Shown one piece after another: positions 31,047 through 40,838 of a stretch of 64,000 nucleotides of DNA (its first letter is position 1; every line of letters begins with the position of its first letter). The stretch lies in the NCBI RefSeq assembly GCF_021325795.1, contig NZ_JAHPZX010000001.1:1054001-1118000 (forward strand), read 5' to 3'. A model generated the notes under the pieces. That model had not been told where the DNA came from, did no database searches, and was given only the letters and a program-made list of their open reading frames with translations. This DNA comes from Bordetella sp. LUAb4 (lineage in GTDB: Bacteria > Pseudomonadota > Gammaproteobacteria > Burkholderiales > Burkholderiaceae_B). Position numbers and translations under genes: made by a program.

Positions 31047-31805
31047 TCAGACTTGCCCCATCGCCGGCCGACTGCCGTTCGGCGTGCCGCTGTTCGGATT
31101 CGCGCTGCCGGGGTGCATGCTGTTCACCATCCCGCTGTTCGAATTCCCCCCGTCCAGGCGGCTCAACCGCGCCTCCAGCCGCGCCACGCGGGCGGCCAAG
31201 GCATCGGCACCGGCCGTCGCGCGGGCAAGGTCGCCACGCCAGCCTTCCACCACGGGGCGATTGGCCAGCATCCCCTGCTCGTAGGACAAGTACTCCGCCA
31301 CGTTGCCGCCGATACGCTGGGCCACGTCGCGGGCGCCCCGCGTCACGCTGCGCGCGCCTTGCGTCAGGCGGGTAGCGGGAATGTCGCCCACCACCCGTGC
31401 CAATTCATCTTCGACGTCCCACCGCAGATTGGCGGCCAGTTCGGCCACCACCTGGGCCAGTCCCGCGTCACCGGAAATATGCGTCATGTCCGCGAAAGCA
31501 TCGGCGCGCTCGCGGGCCGATGCTTTCGCCAGTGCCCGGCCCTCCCCGCCCAGCAGGCGCGCCAGGCTGAACTTGCCGCTGTCCAGGGTCAGCGTGACAT
31601 CGGGCACGATGGCGTCGTCGGCGACGTCCGCATAGCCTTGCACATCCACCGTCAGGGCCAATTGCAAGCGGCCGAAGGAAAAGCGGACGGTCTTGCCGGC
31701 ATGGCGGGCCAGGCGGTCGCGCGCCCATTGCTCGCGCTTGAGCAAAGCGTTGAGCGCGCTACATAACAGGCGCGATGGTCGGGGCAAGACTGGGAAAGGC
31801 AGCAT
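31047..31805 (-). CDS. ubiJ: ubiquinone biosynthesis accessory factor UbiJ (SCP2-like)
   Basis: The 252-residue protein has an SCP2-type lipid-binding domain (about 5-110: [72 protein letters not shown]). A C-terminal helical, coiled-coil-prone segment ([23 protein letters not shown]) follows. UbiJ organises the soluble Ubi complex and carries the polyprenyl intermediate. It sits between the Tim44-domain gene and ubiB on one strand; the order ubiE, (Tim44), ubiJ, ubiB supports the assignment. Confidence 0.88.
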   Translation of the reverse strand: MLPFPVLPRPSRLLCSALNALLKREQWARDRLARHAGKTVRFSFGRLQLALTVDVQGYADVADDAIVPDVTLTLDSGKFSLARLLGGEGRALAKASARERADAFADMTHISGDAGLAQVVAELAANLRWDVEDELARVVGDIPATRLTQGARSVTRGARDVAQRIGGNVAEYLSYEQGMLANRPVVEGWRGDLARATAGADALAARVARLEARLSRLDGGNSNSGMVNSMHPGSANPNSGTPNGSRPAMGQV

Positions 31806-31888
31806 GAGGTTCTGTCGCAGCCCGATCGGGCCGCCAGCAATACGGTAAGGGTCGAGTTTACCGGGTTAGCGCGCCCAGGCTTACAACG

Positions 31889-31914
31889 AAAAAAACCGGC
31901 TCAAAAGAGCCGGT
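31889..31914 (-). terminator. Rho-independent terminator after the Tim44-domain gene
   Basis: ACCGGCTC and GAGCCGGT close an AAAA loop, with a seven-A stretch on the left that reads as a U-run on the minus strand. It lies about 190 bp beyond the Tim44-domain stop, so ubiJ-ubiB probably use their own promoter within 31806-31888 or depend on read-through. Confidence 0.8.
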
Positions 31915-32102
31915 GTCAGGGCGGCTGCCCGAGCAAGGCGCACCGCTAGAGAAGAAAACCCACATGCTCTGTTGACCCGTCCGCCGTTGGCTGAACGACG
32001 CGATGGCAAGCCAGGCCGACCATCGTGTGTCCGTGCCCTCCCCCCCGGGAGCGGCGGACGGGAGGGCGGAAAGCATTCACTTCCCGCCCGCTCAGGCCAC
32101 CC

Positions 32103-33152
32103 TCAGCTGGCGAACTCGACGGGAATCTGTTGAATCCCGGCGAGCAACCAGCCACCTTGGGCGGGCTTGAACAAGTTCCAGACTTCCTCGAAACGGAAGG
32201 CTTCGGTGCCGGGGGCCTCACGCAGCATGCCGGAGAACCGGACGCTGGCCAGGTGCCCATCGGACACGGATTCGATACCAAGCAGCTCGGCGTTCAGCAG
32301 GACCACTTCGGTCTTGGTGGGTTCGCTCTTGCGTTCGAGCATCTGCGGCTTGAGTTCGGTGATCAGGTCATCGGTGAGGAATTCACGCAGGCGATCGGTG
32401 TCGCCGCTGTCCCAGATGCCCTGAATACGCTTGAATTGGTCCTTCGCTTGCTGCAGGAAACGCGGCGTGTCGAAGTCGCCAGGGATGATCCAGTCGCTGC
32501 CCTGGTCCGCAACCTGCGCATTGCCCTGCCCGCCCACGGACGTGTTGCCCGGCACGGCCTGCTGCTGCGCGCTTTGGAAAGCGGATTGCGTGGCAACCGG
32601 CGCTGCCTCGGCCGCCTTGGGCGGCAGAATGGCATCGCGCCAGGCCGGCGTTTTCTCGTCGGACGCGCCATTGTCGCGGTTCATGCCGTAGGCACCCTGC
32701 ATGGCGGGGCGCGGGGCGGCGCCACGCAGGCGGCGCACGATGAACAGGACGGCGAAGATGACCAGGCCGATCAACAGCATGCTGGACAGCATTTCGGCGA
32801 AGGCACCACCCAGGCCCATGTGCGACAGCAGGGCGGCGATGCCCAAGCCTGCCGCGATACCGGCGATGGGGCCCAGCCAACGCGAGGCACCCGTACGTGC
32901 GCCCGCGGCGGCGGCACCGGCGGCAGCCCCGGCAGCGGGTGCGGCGGCGCTGGTGGCGCCAGCGGTATTGCTGGCGGCGGTCGGCGGCGTGGTGGCCTGG
33001 CGTTGCGTGGTGACGTTACTGGATTGACGGCCGGCACTGCTGCCGCCGCCGATGCGCTTGGCCTCGGCGTCGAAAGAAGTGGCGATCATCGCGGCACCCG
33101 CCACGGCGATCAAGGCCGCGGCGGTGAACCGAGTGAAAAAACGGTTGGACAT
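32103..33152 (-). CDS. Tim44-like domain membrane protein
   Basis: The 349-residue product has a signal or first membrane segment (about 10-30, AAALIAVAGAAMIATSFDAEA), a Ser/Thr/Ala-rich stretch, and a second hydrophobic region with a basic stop (MLLIGLVIFAVLFIVRRLRG). A C-terminal Tim44-like domain follows (FLQQAKDQFKRIQGIWDSGDTDRLREFLTDDLITELKPQM). In mitochondria Tim44 is an import-motor anchor; bacterial members are exported or membrane proteins of unknown role that often cluster with ubi genes, as here between ubiE and ubiJ. A strong terminator follows it. Confidence 0.85.
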   Translation of the reverse strand: MSNRFFTRFTAAALIAVAGAAMIATSFDAEAKRIGGGSSAGRQSSNVTTQRQATTPPTAASNTAGATSAAAPAAGAAAGAAAAGARTGASRWLGPIAGIAAGLGIAALLSHMGLGGAFAEMLSSMLLIGLVIFAVLFIVRRLRGAAPRPAMQGAYGMNRDNGASDEKTPAWRDAILPPKAAEAAPVATQSAFQSAQQQAVPGNTSVGGQGNAQVADQGSDWIIPGDFDTPRFLQQAKDQFKRIQGIWDSGDTDRLREFLTDDLITELKPQMLERKSEPTKTEVVLLNAELLGIESVSDGHLASVRFSGMLREAPGTEAFRFEEVWNLFKPAQGGWLLAGIQQIPVEFAS

Positions 33153-33326
33153 GACGAATACTCCTAGTATCCCGCCATTGCCCGATTGGGCTGAGCCCTT
33201 TCAGGTAGACCCCGCGCTATGAAAATGCAGAGTCAGGCGATTGCTTACAGAATGCTGAAAGCAAAGGATAGCCGAGATTGCCTCTCAGGACAAGCGCTGT
33301 TCCCGAGAAGCGGCGCGCGGGGCGCC

Positions 33327-34094
33327 TTACGCCAGCCGCACGCCCTCGTGTAGCGCCGCCACACCCGCGGTCAGGTTGAAATACTGAACGCGCTCCAGCC
33401 CCGCGGTGCGCAGCATGTCGGCCAGCGTGTCCTGGTCGGGATGCATGCGTATCGATTCAGCCAGGTAACGGTAGCTGGCCTCGTCGCCGGCAACCTTGCG
33501 GCCCAGCCAGGGCAGGATGTTGAAGGAATACCAGTCATAGGCGGGCGCCAGCGGCTTGGCGACCCGCGAGAACTCCAGCACCAGCAACTTGCCGCCCGGC
33601 TTGAGCACCCGCGTCATTTCCGCCAGCGCCTGGTCCTTGTGCGTCATATTGCGCAGGCCGAAGGCCACGCTGACACGGTCGAAATAGCCATCGGGGAAAG
33701 GCAGTTTTTCCGCGTCGCAGACCGCCGCCGGCAGCAGCAGGCCGGCATCGGTCATGCGGTCGCGGCCCACGCGCAGCATGGAATCGTTGATATCGGTCAG
33801 CCACACTTCACCGGTAGGGCCGGCACGGCGCGCGAACGCCTTGGCCAGGTCGCCCGTGCCGCCGGCGATGTCCAGCACCCGCATGCCCGGCCGGATGGCG
33901 GCGCGGCCGATCGTGAAGGCCTTCCAGATCCGGTGCAGGCCCGCCGACATCAGGTCGTTCATGACGTCATAGCGCGAAGCCACGGAATGGAAGACTTCGG
34001 CGACTTTGCGCGCCTTGTCATTTTCCTGGACCGTCGAAAAGCCGAAATGCGTGGTGCCGGCGGACGATTCGGGGGGCGTGTTGGGGTTTTGCAT
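33327..34094 (-). CDS. ubiE: ubiquinone/menaquinone biosynthesis C-methyltransferase UbiE
   Basis: The 255-residue SAM-dependent enzyme methylates the quinone ring (demethylmenaquinone or 2-polyprenyl-6-methoxybenzoquinol). It has [41 protein letters not shown] at the N-terminus, SAM motif [15 protein letters not shown], and family motifs [13 protein letters not shown] and [18 protein letters not shown]...LKPGG. The internal ATG (MQNPNT) was preferred to a TTG six codons earlier; the resulting length is close to E. coli UbiE. It heads the ubi gene set read leftwards. Confidence 0.95.
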   Translation of the reverse strand: MQNPNTPPESSAGTTHFGFSTVQENDKARKVAEVFHSVASRYDVMNDLMSAGLHRIWKAFTIGRAAIRPGMRVLDIAGGTGDLAKAFARRAGPTGEVWLTDINDSMLRVGRDRMTDAGLLLPAAVCDAEKLPFPDGYFDRVSVAFGLRNMTHKDQALAEMTRVLKPGGKLLVLEFSRVAKPLAPAYDWYSFNILPWLGRKVAGDEASYRYLAESIRMHPDQDTLADMLRTAGLERVQYFNLTAGVAALHEGVRLA

Positions 34095-34232
34095 GGTGGA
34101 TTCCGGGGTCAAGGCGCAATGGTAGCCGATTGCCGACCCTGGCCGCCCTGGCGCGGCGAGCCGCGGGCCTGGACGGCACGCAAGAACCGCCGCGGCAAAA
34201 ATAAGGGCAGAGATGGCTCGCTCACCTGCCCT

Positions 34233-34272
34233 TGGTCACATACCTGAAATATTACGGCCATACTATCGCAAT
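34233..34272 (+). promoter_or_regulatory. possible degenerate Pho box upstream of phoB
   Basis: Four heptamers, TGGTCAC, CTGAAAT, CGGCCAT and TCGCAAT, occur with an 11-bp period 76-115 bp before the phoB start codon. They match the CTGTCAT repeat at 4, 5, 5 and 3 positions. PhoB autoregulation is well known, which supports the reading; the individual repeats are weak. Confidence 0.35.
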
Positions 34273-34347
34273 GTTTCGACGCCGCCGCGCCCTAAATCGG
34301 CCTGGTCCAGTCATCAAATAGACCCGCATCACCGCTAATTAACAGAC

Positions 34348-35046
<699 letters not shown>

Positions 35047-35079
35047 GCGCGATTCCACCAGGGTTAGAATGCCCGCACC

Positions 35080-36375
35080 ATGATCTGGCTGCGTACCATC
35101 GTTTTCATCGTGTTGTGGGCGGTCGCGGCCGCTCTTGTTCAATGGCTGTTGGGCGCGCCGTTCGGCTGGGTCCTGATGTGCGCGGCCCTGTCGCTGATGT
35201 TGATCAGCCGCAGCCTGCGGACCCAGCGCGCCGCGCACTGGGCGCGCAATCCGGAGGAATCGCCGCCGGTGTCGGTCGGTCCCTGGGATGACATCCTCGC
35301 CCCCCTCTACCGCTATGTCCGCGCCCAGACCCGCCAGTTGGGCGAGAGCCGCGACGCCATGCAGGGCATGCTGGCCGCGGCCCAGGCCCTGCCCGACGGC
35401 GCCGTCACCCTGAACCAGGACCTGCAGATCGACTGGTGCAACCGTGTGGCCCGCCAGCATCTGGGCCTGCGCCTGCCCGCCGACCGCGGCGCCAATCTGC
35501 TGAACCTGGTGCGCGCGCCGGAGTTCATCGACTACAGCCGCCAGACGGACTGGCCCGAACCCATACTCGTACGCGTGGCGATCGGCAGCCAGGAACGCCT
35601 GCTGATGATGCAGCTGACCGCCTACGCGCGTGACCAGCGCCTGCTGATCACCCGCGACGTCACGCAGATCGAAAAGCTGGAAACTACCCGGCGCGACTTC
35701 GTCGCCAATGTCTCGCATGAACTGCGCACGCCGCTGACGGTGCTGGCCGGTTTCCTGGAGACGCTACGCGACATGCCGCAGGAAGCGTTGACGCAGGACC
35801 AGCGCGATCAATACCTTTCCATGATGCACGAGCAGGCTCAGCGCATGCAGGCCATCGTGGCCGATCTGCTGACCTTGTCCACCCTGGAATCGTCACCCAG
35901 CGCGGAGCCTCACCCGGTGCGCATCGGCGCGCTGTTGCAGACCGTGCGCCAGCAGGTGGAAGCGTTGTCCGCCGGGCGGCACGACATGCAATGGCGCATC
36001 GACGACACCCTGGACGTGCTGGGCGCGGAGAACGAGCTGACGTCGGCCTTCGCCAACCTGCTGACCAATGCGGTGCGCTACACGCCCGACGGCGGCACGA
36101 TCACCACCACCTGGGAACGCCTGCCCACCGGCGGCGCCCGCTACAGCGTGCGAGACACCGGCATCGGTATCGCCCCGCGCCACATTCCGCGCCTGACCGA
36201 GCGCTTCTACCGGGTCGATCGGGGCCGCTCGCGTGCCGTGGGCGGTACCGGGCTGGGGCTGGCGATCACCAAGCACATCGCCATGCGCCATGACACCGAG
36301 CTGGGCATCGCCAGCGAAGTCGGCAAGGGCAGCACGTTTTCGCTGATCTTCCCGGCGGAACGGGTCGCGGAATAA
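35080..36375 (+). CDS. phoR: phosphate regulon sensor histidine kinase PhoR
   Basis: The 431-residue kinase has two N-terminal membrane helices (about 5-22 and 28-45), a short cytoplasmic PAS domain (about 95-190, LPDGAVTLNQDLQIDWCNRVA), the HisKA phosphoacceptor box VANVSHELRTPLTVLAGF and an ATPase domain (NLLTNAVRYTPDGG, DTGIGIAPRHIPRLTERFYRVD, GGTGLGLAITKHI). It lacks a periplasmic sensor, as PhoR proteins do. It sits 33 bp behind phoB in one operon. The pst and phoU genes are not in this window. Confidence 0.95.
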   Translation: MIWLRTIVFIVLWAVAAALVQWLLGAPFGWVLMCAALSLMLISRSLRTQRAAHWARNPEESPPVSVGPWDDILAPLYRYVRAQTRQLGESRDAMQGMLAAAQALPDGAVTLNQDLQIDWCNRVARQHLGLRLPADRGANLLNLVRAPEFIDYSRQTDWPEPILVRVAIGSQERLLMMQLTAYARDQRLLITRDVTQIEKLETTRRDFVANVSHELRTPLTVLAGFLETLRDMPQEALTQDQRDQYLSMMHEQAQRMQAIVADLLTLSTLESSPSAEPHPVRIGALLQTVRQQVEALSAGRHDMQWRIDDTLDVLGAENELTSAFANLLTNAVRYTPDGGTITTTWERLPTGGARYSVRDTGIGIAPRHIPRLTERFYRVDRGRSRAVGGTGLGLAITKHIAMRHDTELGIASEVGKGSTFSLIFPAERVAE

Positions 36376-36728
36376 GGCTGGGGCTGCACCCGCTGTCTTT
36401 GGATGCGCCGGACACGGGGACGCCGCGGAGCTGCCAGGCCGCTGGAACCCCGAAAACCAACCTAAGCCATCCCGCCCGCTCGCTGGCCGCAGTCCAGCAC
36501 GGTGCCCAGACGACCCATGCCCCTCCCCCTGCCATGGGCTTGGGGCATGGCGATTGCGCGTACGAGCTACTCTAACGTGCTCAGGGTTAATACGTATCTG
36601 TTGAGCTGTGTTCACCGTCCCCCCAGGATCCAGCCCGCGTCGACCACCCCCACCCACCTCGCGCGACACCATAGCCGCGTGCGGCACTAATAGAATATGA
36701 TTCTCATTTGTATTTGGAGCTAAGCAGC
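36376..36728. other. intergenic region upstream of serA with Fur-like site
   Basis: The 353-bp gap shows a GC-rich first half without recognisable elements and a more AT-rich last part. The Fur-like site (36693-36711) and the ribosome site TTTGGAGC are in its last 36 bp. No RNA gene or open frame is supported. Confidence 0.35.
36693..36711. promoter_or_regulatory. Fur-box-like operator at the serA start
   Basis: The minus strand reads ACAA followed by ATGAGAATCAT and ATTC, matching 14 of 19 positions of the consensus Fur box with an intact ATGAxAATCAT core. It ends 17 bp before the serA ATG and almost touches the ribosome site, so binding would block the transcription start region or elongation. 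Confidence 0.45.
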
Positions 36729-37931
36729 ATGGCGCAGATCGTCCTCTTCGAGAATGTCCACCCCAGCGGCATCGCCGTTTTCCGCGATTCGGGATTCAAC
36801 GATATCGCGACCTATTCGTCGTCGCTGCCGCCCGCCGAATTGCGCGCGGCCCTGGCCGGCGCGGAAGTGGTGGGCATCCGCTCGCGCACCCACCTGGATG
36901 CGTCGCTGTTCAAGGAGTTTCCGTCGGTACGCGTGGTCGGCTGCTTCTGCATCGGTACCAATCAGGTCGACCTGGACAGCGCCATGCGTGGCGGCGTACC
37001 CGTCTTCAACGCGCCGTTCTCCAACACCCGCTCGGTGGCCGAACTGGTGCTGGGCGAAGCCATCCTGTTGCTGCGCCGCGTGCCGGAGAAGAACGAGCGC
37101 GTGCATCAAGGGCATTGGGACAAGACGGCCAATGGCGCCTATGAAGCGCGCGGCAAGACGCTGGGTGTGATCGGCTACGGCAATATTGGCTCGCAGGTCG
37201 GGACGCTGGCTGAGAGCGTGGGCATGCGCGTGGTATTCCATGACGTCGAAGCCAAACTGCCGCTGGGTAATGCGCGGGCCGTGTCGACCTTGGCCGAGTT
37301 GTTGGCGCAAAGCGACGTGGTCACCCTGCACGTGCCGGGCGGCCGCAGCACGGAAAACATCATCAATGCCGAAACCCTGGCGCAGATGAAACCGGGCGCG
37401 ATCCTGATCAACGCTTCGCGCGGCACCGTGGTGGATATCGACGCCTTGCATGCGGCGCTGTCGTCCAAGCAGGTGGGCGGCGCGGCCCTGGACGTGTTCC
37501 CGGTCGAGCCCAAGAGCAAGGACGAACCCCTGGCCAGTCCGCTGGTGGGCCTGCCCAACGTCATCCTGACGCCGCATATCGCCGGCAGTACGCAGGAATC
37601 GCAGGAAAACATCGGCCGCGAAGTGGCGGAAAAGCTGGTGCGCTTCATGCAGAGCGGCACCACCAAGGGTGCGGTGAATTTCCCTGAACTGCCGTTCACT
37701 GAACACTCGGGCACGGCGCGCATCCTGCATATCCACAAGAACGTTCCGGGCGCGCTGGGCACGCTGGACAATCTGCTGGCCGAGCAAGGTTTGAACATCT
37801 GCAGCCAGAACCTGCAGACGCGGGGCGAGATCGGTTACGTGGTGACGGACGTGGATGGCAACGTCAACGACAAGGTGATCGCGGCGCTACGTGCGCATCC
37901 GATCACGATACGCTGCGAAAAGGCCTTGTAA
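36729..37931 (+). CDS. serA: D-3-phosphoglycerate dehydrogenase SerA
   Basis: The 400-residue enzyme oxidises 3-phosphoglycerate in the first step of serine synthesis. It shows the NAD-binding motif LGVIGYGNIGSQVGTLAESVGMRV, VTLHVPGGRSTENIINAE, NASRGTVVDIDALHAAL and LTPHIAGSTQESQENIG with the active-site His. A C-terminal ACT domain (ARILHIHKNVPGALGTLDNLLAEQGLNI) would give serine feedback. The ATG follows GGAGC at good spacing. It is monocistronic with a terminator behind it. Confidence 0.95.
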   Translation: MAQIVLFENVHPSGIAVFRDSGFNDIATYSSSLPPAELRAALAGAEVVGIRSRTHLDASLFKEFPSVRVVGCFCIGTNQVDLDSAMRGGVPVFNAPFSNTRSVAELVLGEAILLLRRVPEKNERVHQGHWDKTANGAYEARGKTLGVIGYGNIGSQVGTLAESVGMRVVFHDVEAKLPLGNARAVSTLAELLAQSDVVTLHVPGGRSTENIINAETLAQMKPGAILINASRGTVVDIDALHAALSSKQVGGAALDVFPVEPKSKDEPLASPLVGLPNVILTPHIAGSTQESQENIGREVAEKLVRFMQSGTTKGAVNFPELPFTEHSGTARILHIHKNVPGALGTLDNLLAEQGLNICSQNLQTRGEIGYVVTDVDGNVNDKVIAALRAHPITIRCEKAL

Positions 37932-37958
37932 GGCCTGGCCGGGAACGCTGGCAGTGCC

Positions 37959-37987
37959 AGGCGCCTCCTTGCGGAGGCGCCTTTGCT
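37959..37987 (+). terminator. Rho-independent terminator after serA
   Basis: AGGCGCCTCC and GGAGGCGCCT close a TTGC loop, followed by TTGCTTTG. It lies between serA and the convergent LysR gene. Confidence 0.75.
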
Positions 37988-38000
37988 TTGCTCGAACGCC

Positions 38001-38882
38001 CTAGGCGGGGGCGCCCGCGTCGGCGGCGGCGATGAGGCAGTGGGACATTTTGCCGGCCAGGCCATTCGGGTCGGTATTGCGGCGGGACACGATGCCGATC
38101 TCCCGGTCGAAGGCGGCGGCGCCCAGGTCCAGCAGGCGCAGGCCTTCGGTATTCAATTGCCGCGTGCGCGGCAGCATGGCCACGCCCAAGCCATTGCGCA
38201 CCAGGTTGGCAATGGCATCGATCTCGTCCAACTCGACGGCTTCATGCACCACGATGCGGTGGCGGCGCAGGAAATTGTCGACCAAACGGCCGCCGAAAGA
38301 AGCCCGTTCATAGCGGATGAAGGGCTGGCTGGCCAAGGCCTCGCGCCATGGCATATCGGGCAGCCCGGCCGGCACCGCCACCAGCATGGGTTCGGCCAGC
38401 AAGGGCCGCCAGGTCAGTTCCGGCGGCAGCGTGAAAGGCGGACGGATCAGGACCGCCAGGTCGACCTCGCCCGCATCCACCTGTCCCAATAGCGCCAGCG
38501 AGACGCCGGGCACGATACGCACGCTGACATCCGGATAGTCGGCGCGCAGCGCGGCGACGGCCTGGACCAGGAGACTCTGCTGCACCGAGGCGATGGCCGC
38601 CACGCGCAATGCGCCCGAGACATGGCCGCTGCCCACCTGGCGCACCATGCGGTCGACCAGGCCCAGCAGTTCTTCCGTATGTGCCAGCACTTCCCGGCCT
38701 GCAGCGTTCAACGCCGCGTTGCGCGCGCCGCGGTCGAAGAGCTCCGCCCCGATGAAGTCCTCCAGCCGGCGGATCTGCGCGCTGACAGCGGATTGGGTCA
38801 GGCCCAGTTGCTGGCCGGCACCCGTGAAGGTGCCGTCGCGCGCGACGGCGACGAAGGTCTTGAATTCGCGGAGCATAGTCAT
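38001..38882 (-). CDS. LysR-family transcriptional regulator
   Basis: The 293-residue protein has an N-terminal winged helix (LREFKTFVAVARDGTFTGAGQQLGLTQSAVSAQIRRLEDFIGAELF) and a LysR substrate domain from about residue 90 (SGALRVAAIASVQQSLLVQAV). It diverges from the VOC-family gene across a 348-bp interval containing AT-rich inverted repeats, so it probably regulates itself and that neighbour. Two ATGs three codons apart are possible starts; the outer one is given. Confidence 0.9.
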   Translation of the reverse strand: MTMLREFKTFVAVARDGTFTGAGQQLGLTQSAVSAQIRRLEDFIGAELFDRGARNAALNAAGREVLAHTEELLGLVDRMVRQVGSGHVSGALRVAAIASVQQSLLVQAVAALRADYPDVSVRIVPGVSLALLGQVDAGEVDLAVLIRPPFTLPPELTWRPLLAEPMLVAVPAGLPDMPWREALASQPFIRYERASFGGRLVDNFLRRHRIVVHEAVELDEIDAIANLVRNGLGVAMLPRTRQLNTEGLRLLDLGAAAFDREIGIVSRRNTDPNGLAGKMSHCLIAAADAGAPA

Positions 38883-39230
38883 GGAGTGTTTGGATATTGG
38901 GGTGTTCAGGTGTTGGGCGTTGGGTGCCCGCGCGGGGCCTCGAGCTGGGCCCGGACGGCCCCGGGCCCCGGGCCGGGGGCTGGGGGCCCGGGGGCTGGGG
39001 CCGAGTTGTCAGGTTCGGGACGAAACGGCCGGTGCCGTCGGGGGCCGCGCCGCGCATAGCGATGCATCGATTTTATAGATCTTAAGACTCAAAAAATATC
39101 GTTTTTCAATCGAAAAAACAAGCCCTAAACTTCGTTCTGCCTGAGGTCTATCCCGTGCGTGGCCACGGCCTGAACTTCACGTCACTTCCTCATATCACTT
39201 CGTTTTTCCGTTTCCCGATTTGGAATCATC
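38883..39230. other. divergent intergenic region with G/C-run tract and AT-rich operator zone
   Basis: The part next to the LysR start (38930-39010) is a tract of G- and C-runs such as GGCCCCGGGCC and GGGGGCTGGGGG. The middle (39068-39120) is AT-rich, with ATAGATCTTAAGACTC followed by an inverted pair GTTTTT/AAAAAC around CAATCGA. That is a plausible LysR-type binding region and promoter for both genes. No coding region is supported. Confidence 0.4.
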
Positions 39231-39665
39231 ATGAGTGCTCAAACCGCCGTCATCCCTCCTTTTCACCTCGCGTTCCCCGTGCGGGACATCGCTGAAGCGC
39301 GCGCCTTCTATGGCGATCTGCTGGGCTGTCCGGAGGGGCGCAGCGCCCCGGAATGGGTGGACTTCGACTTCTACGGCCACCAGATCGTGGCTCACCTGGC
39401 CCCCGACGAATGCGGCCACAAGCAGACCAGCCCCGTCGATGACCACGACGTGCCGGTGCGCCACTTCGGCGCCATCCTGCCGATGGAAGCCTGGGAAGAC
39501 ATGGCCGGCAAGCTGACCAAGGCGGGCACCAAATTCGTGATCGAACCCTATATCCGTTTCAAGGGTGAAGTGGGCGAACAGGCCACGATGTTCTTCCTGG
39601 ATCCGTCAGGCAACGCCCTGGAATTCAAGTCGTTCAAGAACATGGAATCCCTGTTCGCCAAATAA
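39231..39665 (+). CDS. VOC-family (glyoxalase/dioxygenase-like) protein
   Basis: The 144-residue protein has two VOC half-repeats: [27 protein letters not shown] at the N-terminus and the C-terminal [16 protein letters not shown]. His13 and the terminal Glu of ALEFKSF occupy usual metal-ligand positions. Family members include glyoxalase I, extradiol dioxygenases and antibiotic-binding proteins; this short single-domain form is not specific enough to name a substrate. It lies divergent to the LysR gene. Confidence 0.82.
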   Translation: MSAQTAVIPPFHLAFPVRDIAEARAFYGDLLGCPEGRSAPEWVDFDFYGHQIVAHLAPDECGHKQTSPVDDHDVPVRHFGAILPMEAWEDMAGKLTKAGTKFVIEPYIRFKGEVGEQATMFFLDPSGNALEFKSFKNMESLFAK

Positions 39666-40059
39666 GTCCCGGCACCGGTAACGGGTCATGGCGCGCCGAT
39701 GGCCGCCCACGCCGGTTTCCGAATCCCGCAGCAAGTCCCGCCGCCCGTGCCCCCACCGGCGGCGGTTTTGTTTGCGCCATCGATATTCACAGCCCTATGC
39801 CGGGTATCGACACCGTTGCGGCGCGGGGCCGACACGGGCACGGGCACGGGCAAGGACAAGGGCATGGGCCGGCTGCGGCGGCGGGTGTCGGGGTTGCCCT
39901 CAGACACCATCGTCCGGGCGTGTCCTGAAGAGAGTCCGCATCGCCCTTCCTGCGGGCTCGCACTGTGATTACACTGCGCACAGGGCCGAGCCCGCCTCTG
40001 CCGCGCGGGGCAGGCCGCGCTTTTCGCGCCAATCGACAACCACAGGACCAGAATCAAGC
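39666..40059. other. intergenic leader of pxpA with hexamer repeats and a long stem
   Basis: This 394-bp gap contains a six-unit CAnGGG array (39833-39868). Nearer the gene, GCGGGCTCG (39952-39960) and CGAGCCCGC (39987-39995) form a perfect 9-bp stem enclosing a 26-nt loop with ACTGTGATTACACTG. The frame open upstream of pxpA here is arginine/proline noise and is not part of the protein. Confidence 0.4.
39833..39868 (+). repeat. hexameric CAnGGG tandem repeat
   Basis: Six consecutive hexamers read CACGGG three times, then CAAGGA, CAAGGG and CATGGG. The G-runs could form a quadruplex. The array is outside any supported gene. Confidence 0.75.
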
Positions 40060-40836
40060 ATGGCATCTTCCATAGATTTGAACTGCGACATGGGCGAGAG
40101 TTACGGCGCCTGGCATATGGGCAATGACGCAGCCGTATTGCAGTACGTCACCTCGGCCAACATCGCCTGTGGTTTCCACGGCGGTGACCCCGGCACCATG
40201 CGCCAGACCGTCGCCGCGGCGTTGGCGCAAAACGTGTCCCTGGGCGCGCATCCCAGCCTGCCCGACCTGGTCGGCTTCGGCCGCCGCGTCATGCAGGTCA
40301 GCCCGGCTGAAGCCTACGACATGGTGGTCTATCAAATTGGTGCCCTGGCTGGCGTCGCGGCGGCCCAAGGGGCGCGCCTGCATCACGTCAAGGCGCATGG
40401 CGCCCTGTACAACATGGCGGTCAAGGATGCGCCGCTGGCGCAGGCCATCTGCCGCGCCGTGCGCGACGTCGATGCGTCCTTGGTGCTGTACGGCCTGGCG
40501 GGTAGCGAACTGGTGCGGGCCGCGCAGGATCTGGGCATGCCGGTGGCCAGCGAAGTGTTCGCCGACCGCACGTATCAGGACGATGGTTCGCTATCGCCGC
40601 GCAGCCGCCCGGGCGCCATGATCGAGGACCTGGAAACCGCGGTGGCTCAGGTGATAAGGATGGCCTCGGAGGGCAAGGTCCGGTCCGTCAGCGGCAAGGA
40701 CGTGCCCGTGCAGGCGGACACCTTGTGCATCCATGGCGACCAGCCCAATGCGGTGATATTCGCCACCGGCATCCGCGCCGCGCTGGAGAAAGCCGGCATC
40801 GCCGTGCGTGCGATGCCGGGCGGCCCGATCAGCTGA
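40060..40836 (+). CDS. pxpA: 5-oxoprolinase subunit A (LamB/YcsF family)
   Basis: The 258-residue TIM-barrel-like protein matches PxpA: SSIDLNCDMGESYGAWHMGND at the start, SANIACGFHGGDPGTMRQTV, VSLGAHPSLPDLVGFGRR, HHVKAHGALYNMA and SEVFADRTYQDDGSLSPRSRPGAMI. With PxpB and PxpC it hydrolyses 5-oxoproline to glutamate using ATP. PxpB and PxpC are not adjacent: the next gene is an opposite-strand GntR regulator ending 2 bp away. The ATG follows an AGGACC ribosome site. Confidence 0.93.
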   Translation: MASSIDLNCDMGESYGAWHMGNDAAVLQYVTSANIACGFHGGDPGTMRQTVAAALAQNVSLGAHPSLPDLVGFGRRVMQVSPAEAYDMVVYQIGALAGVAAAQGARLHHVKAHGALYNMAVKDAPLAQAICRAVRDVDASLVLYGLAGSELVRAAQDLGMPVASEVFADRTYQDDGSLSPRSRPGAMIEDLETAVAQVIRMASEGKVRSVSGKDVPVQADTLCIHGDQPNAVIFATGIRAALEKAGIAVRAMPGGPIS

Positions 40837-40838
40837 AG

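Noticed and set aside
39688-40059. Upstream in-frame extension of pxpA by 124 codons
   Set aside because: The extension is Arg/Pro/Ser noise encoded by G-run repeats, whereas PxpA proteins begin with the IDLNCDMGE block found at the chosen start.
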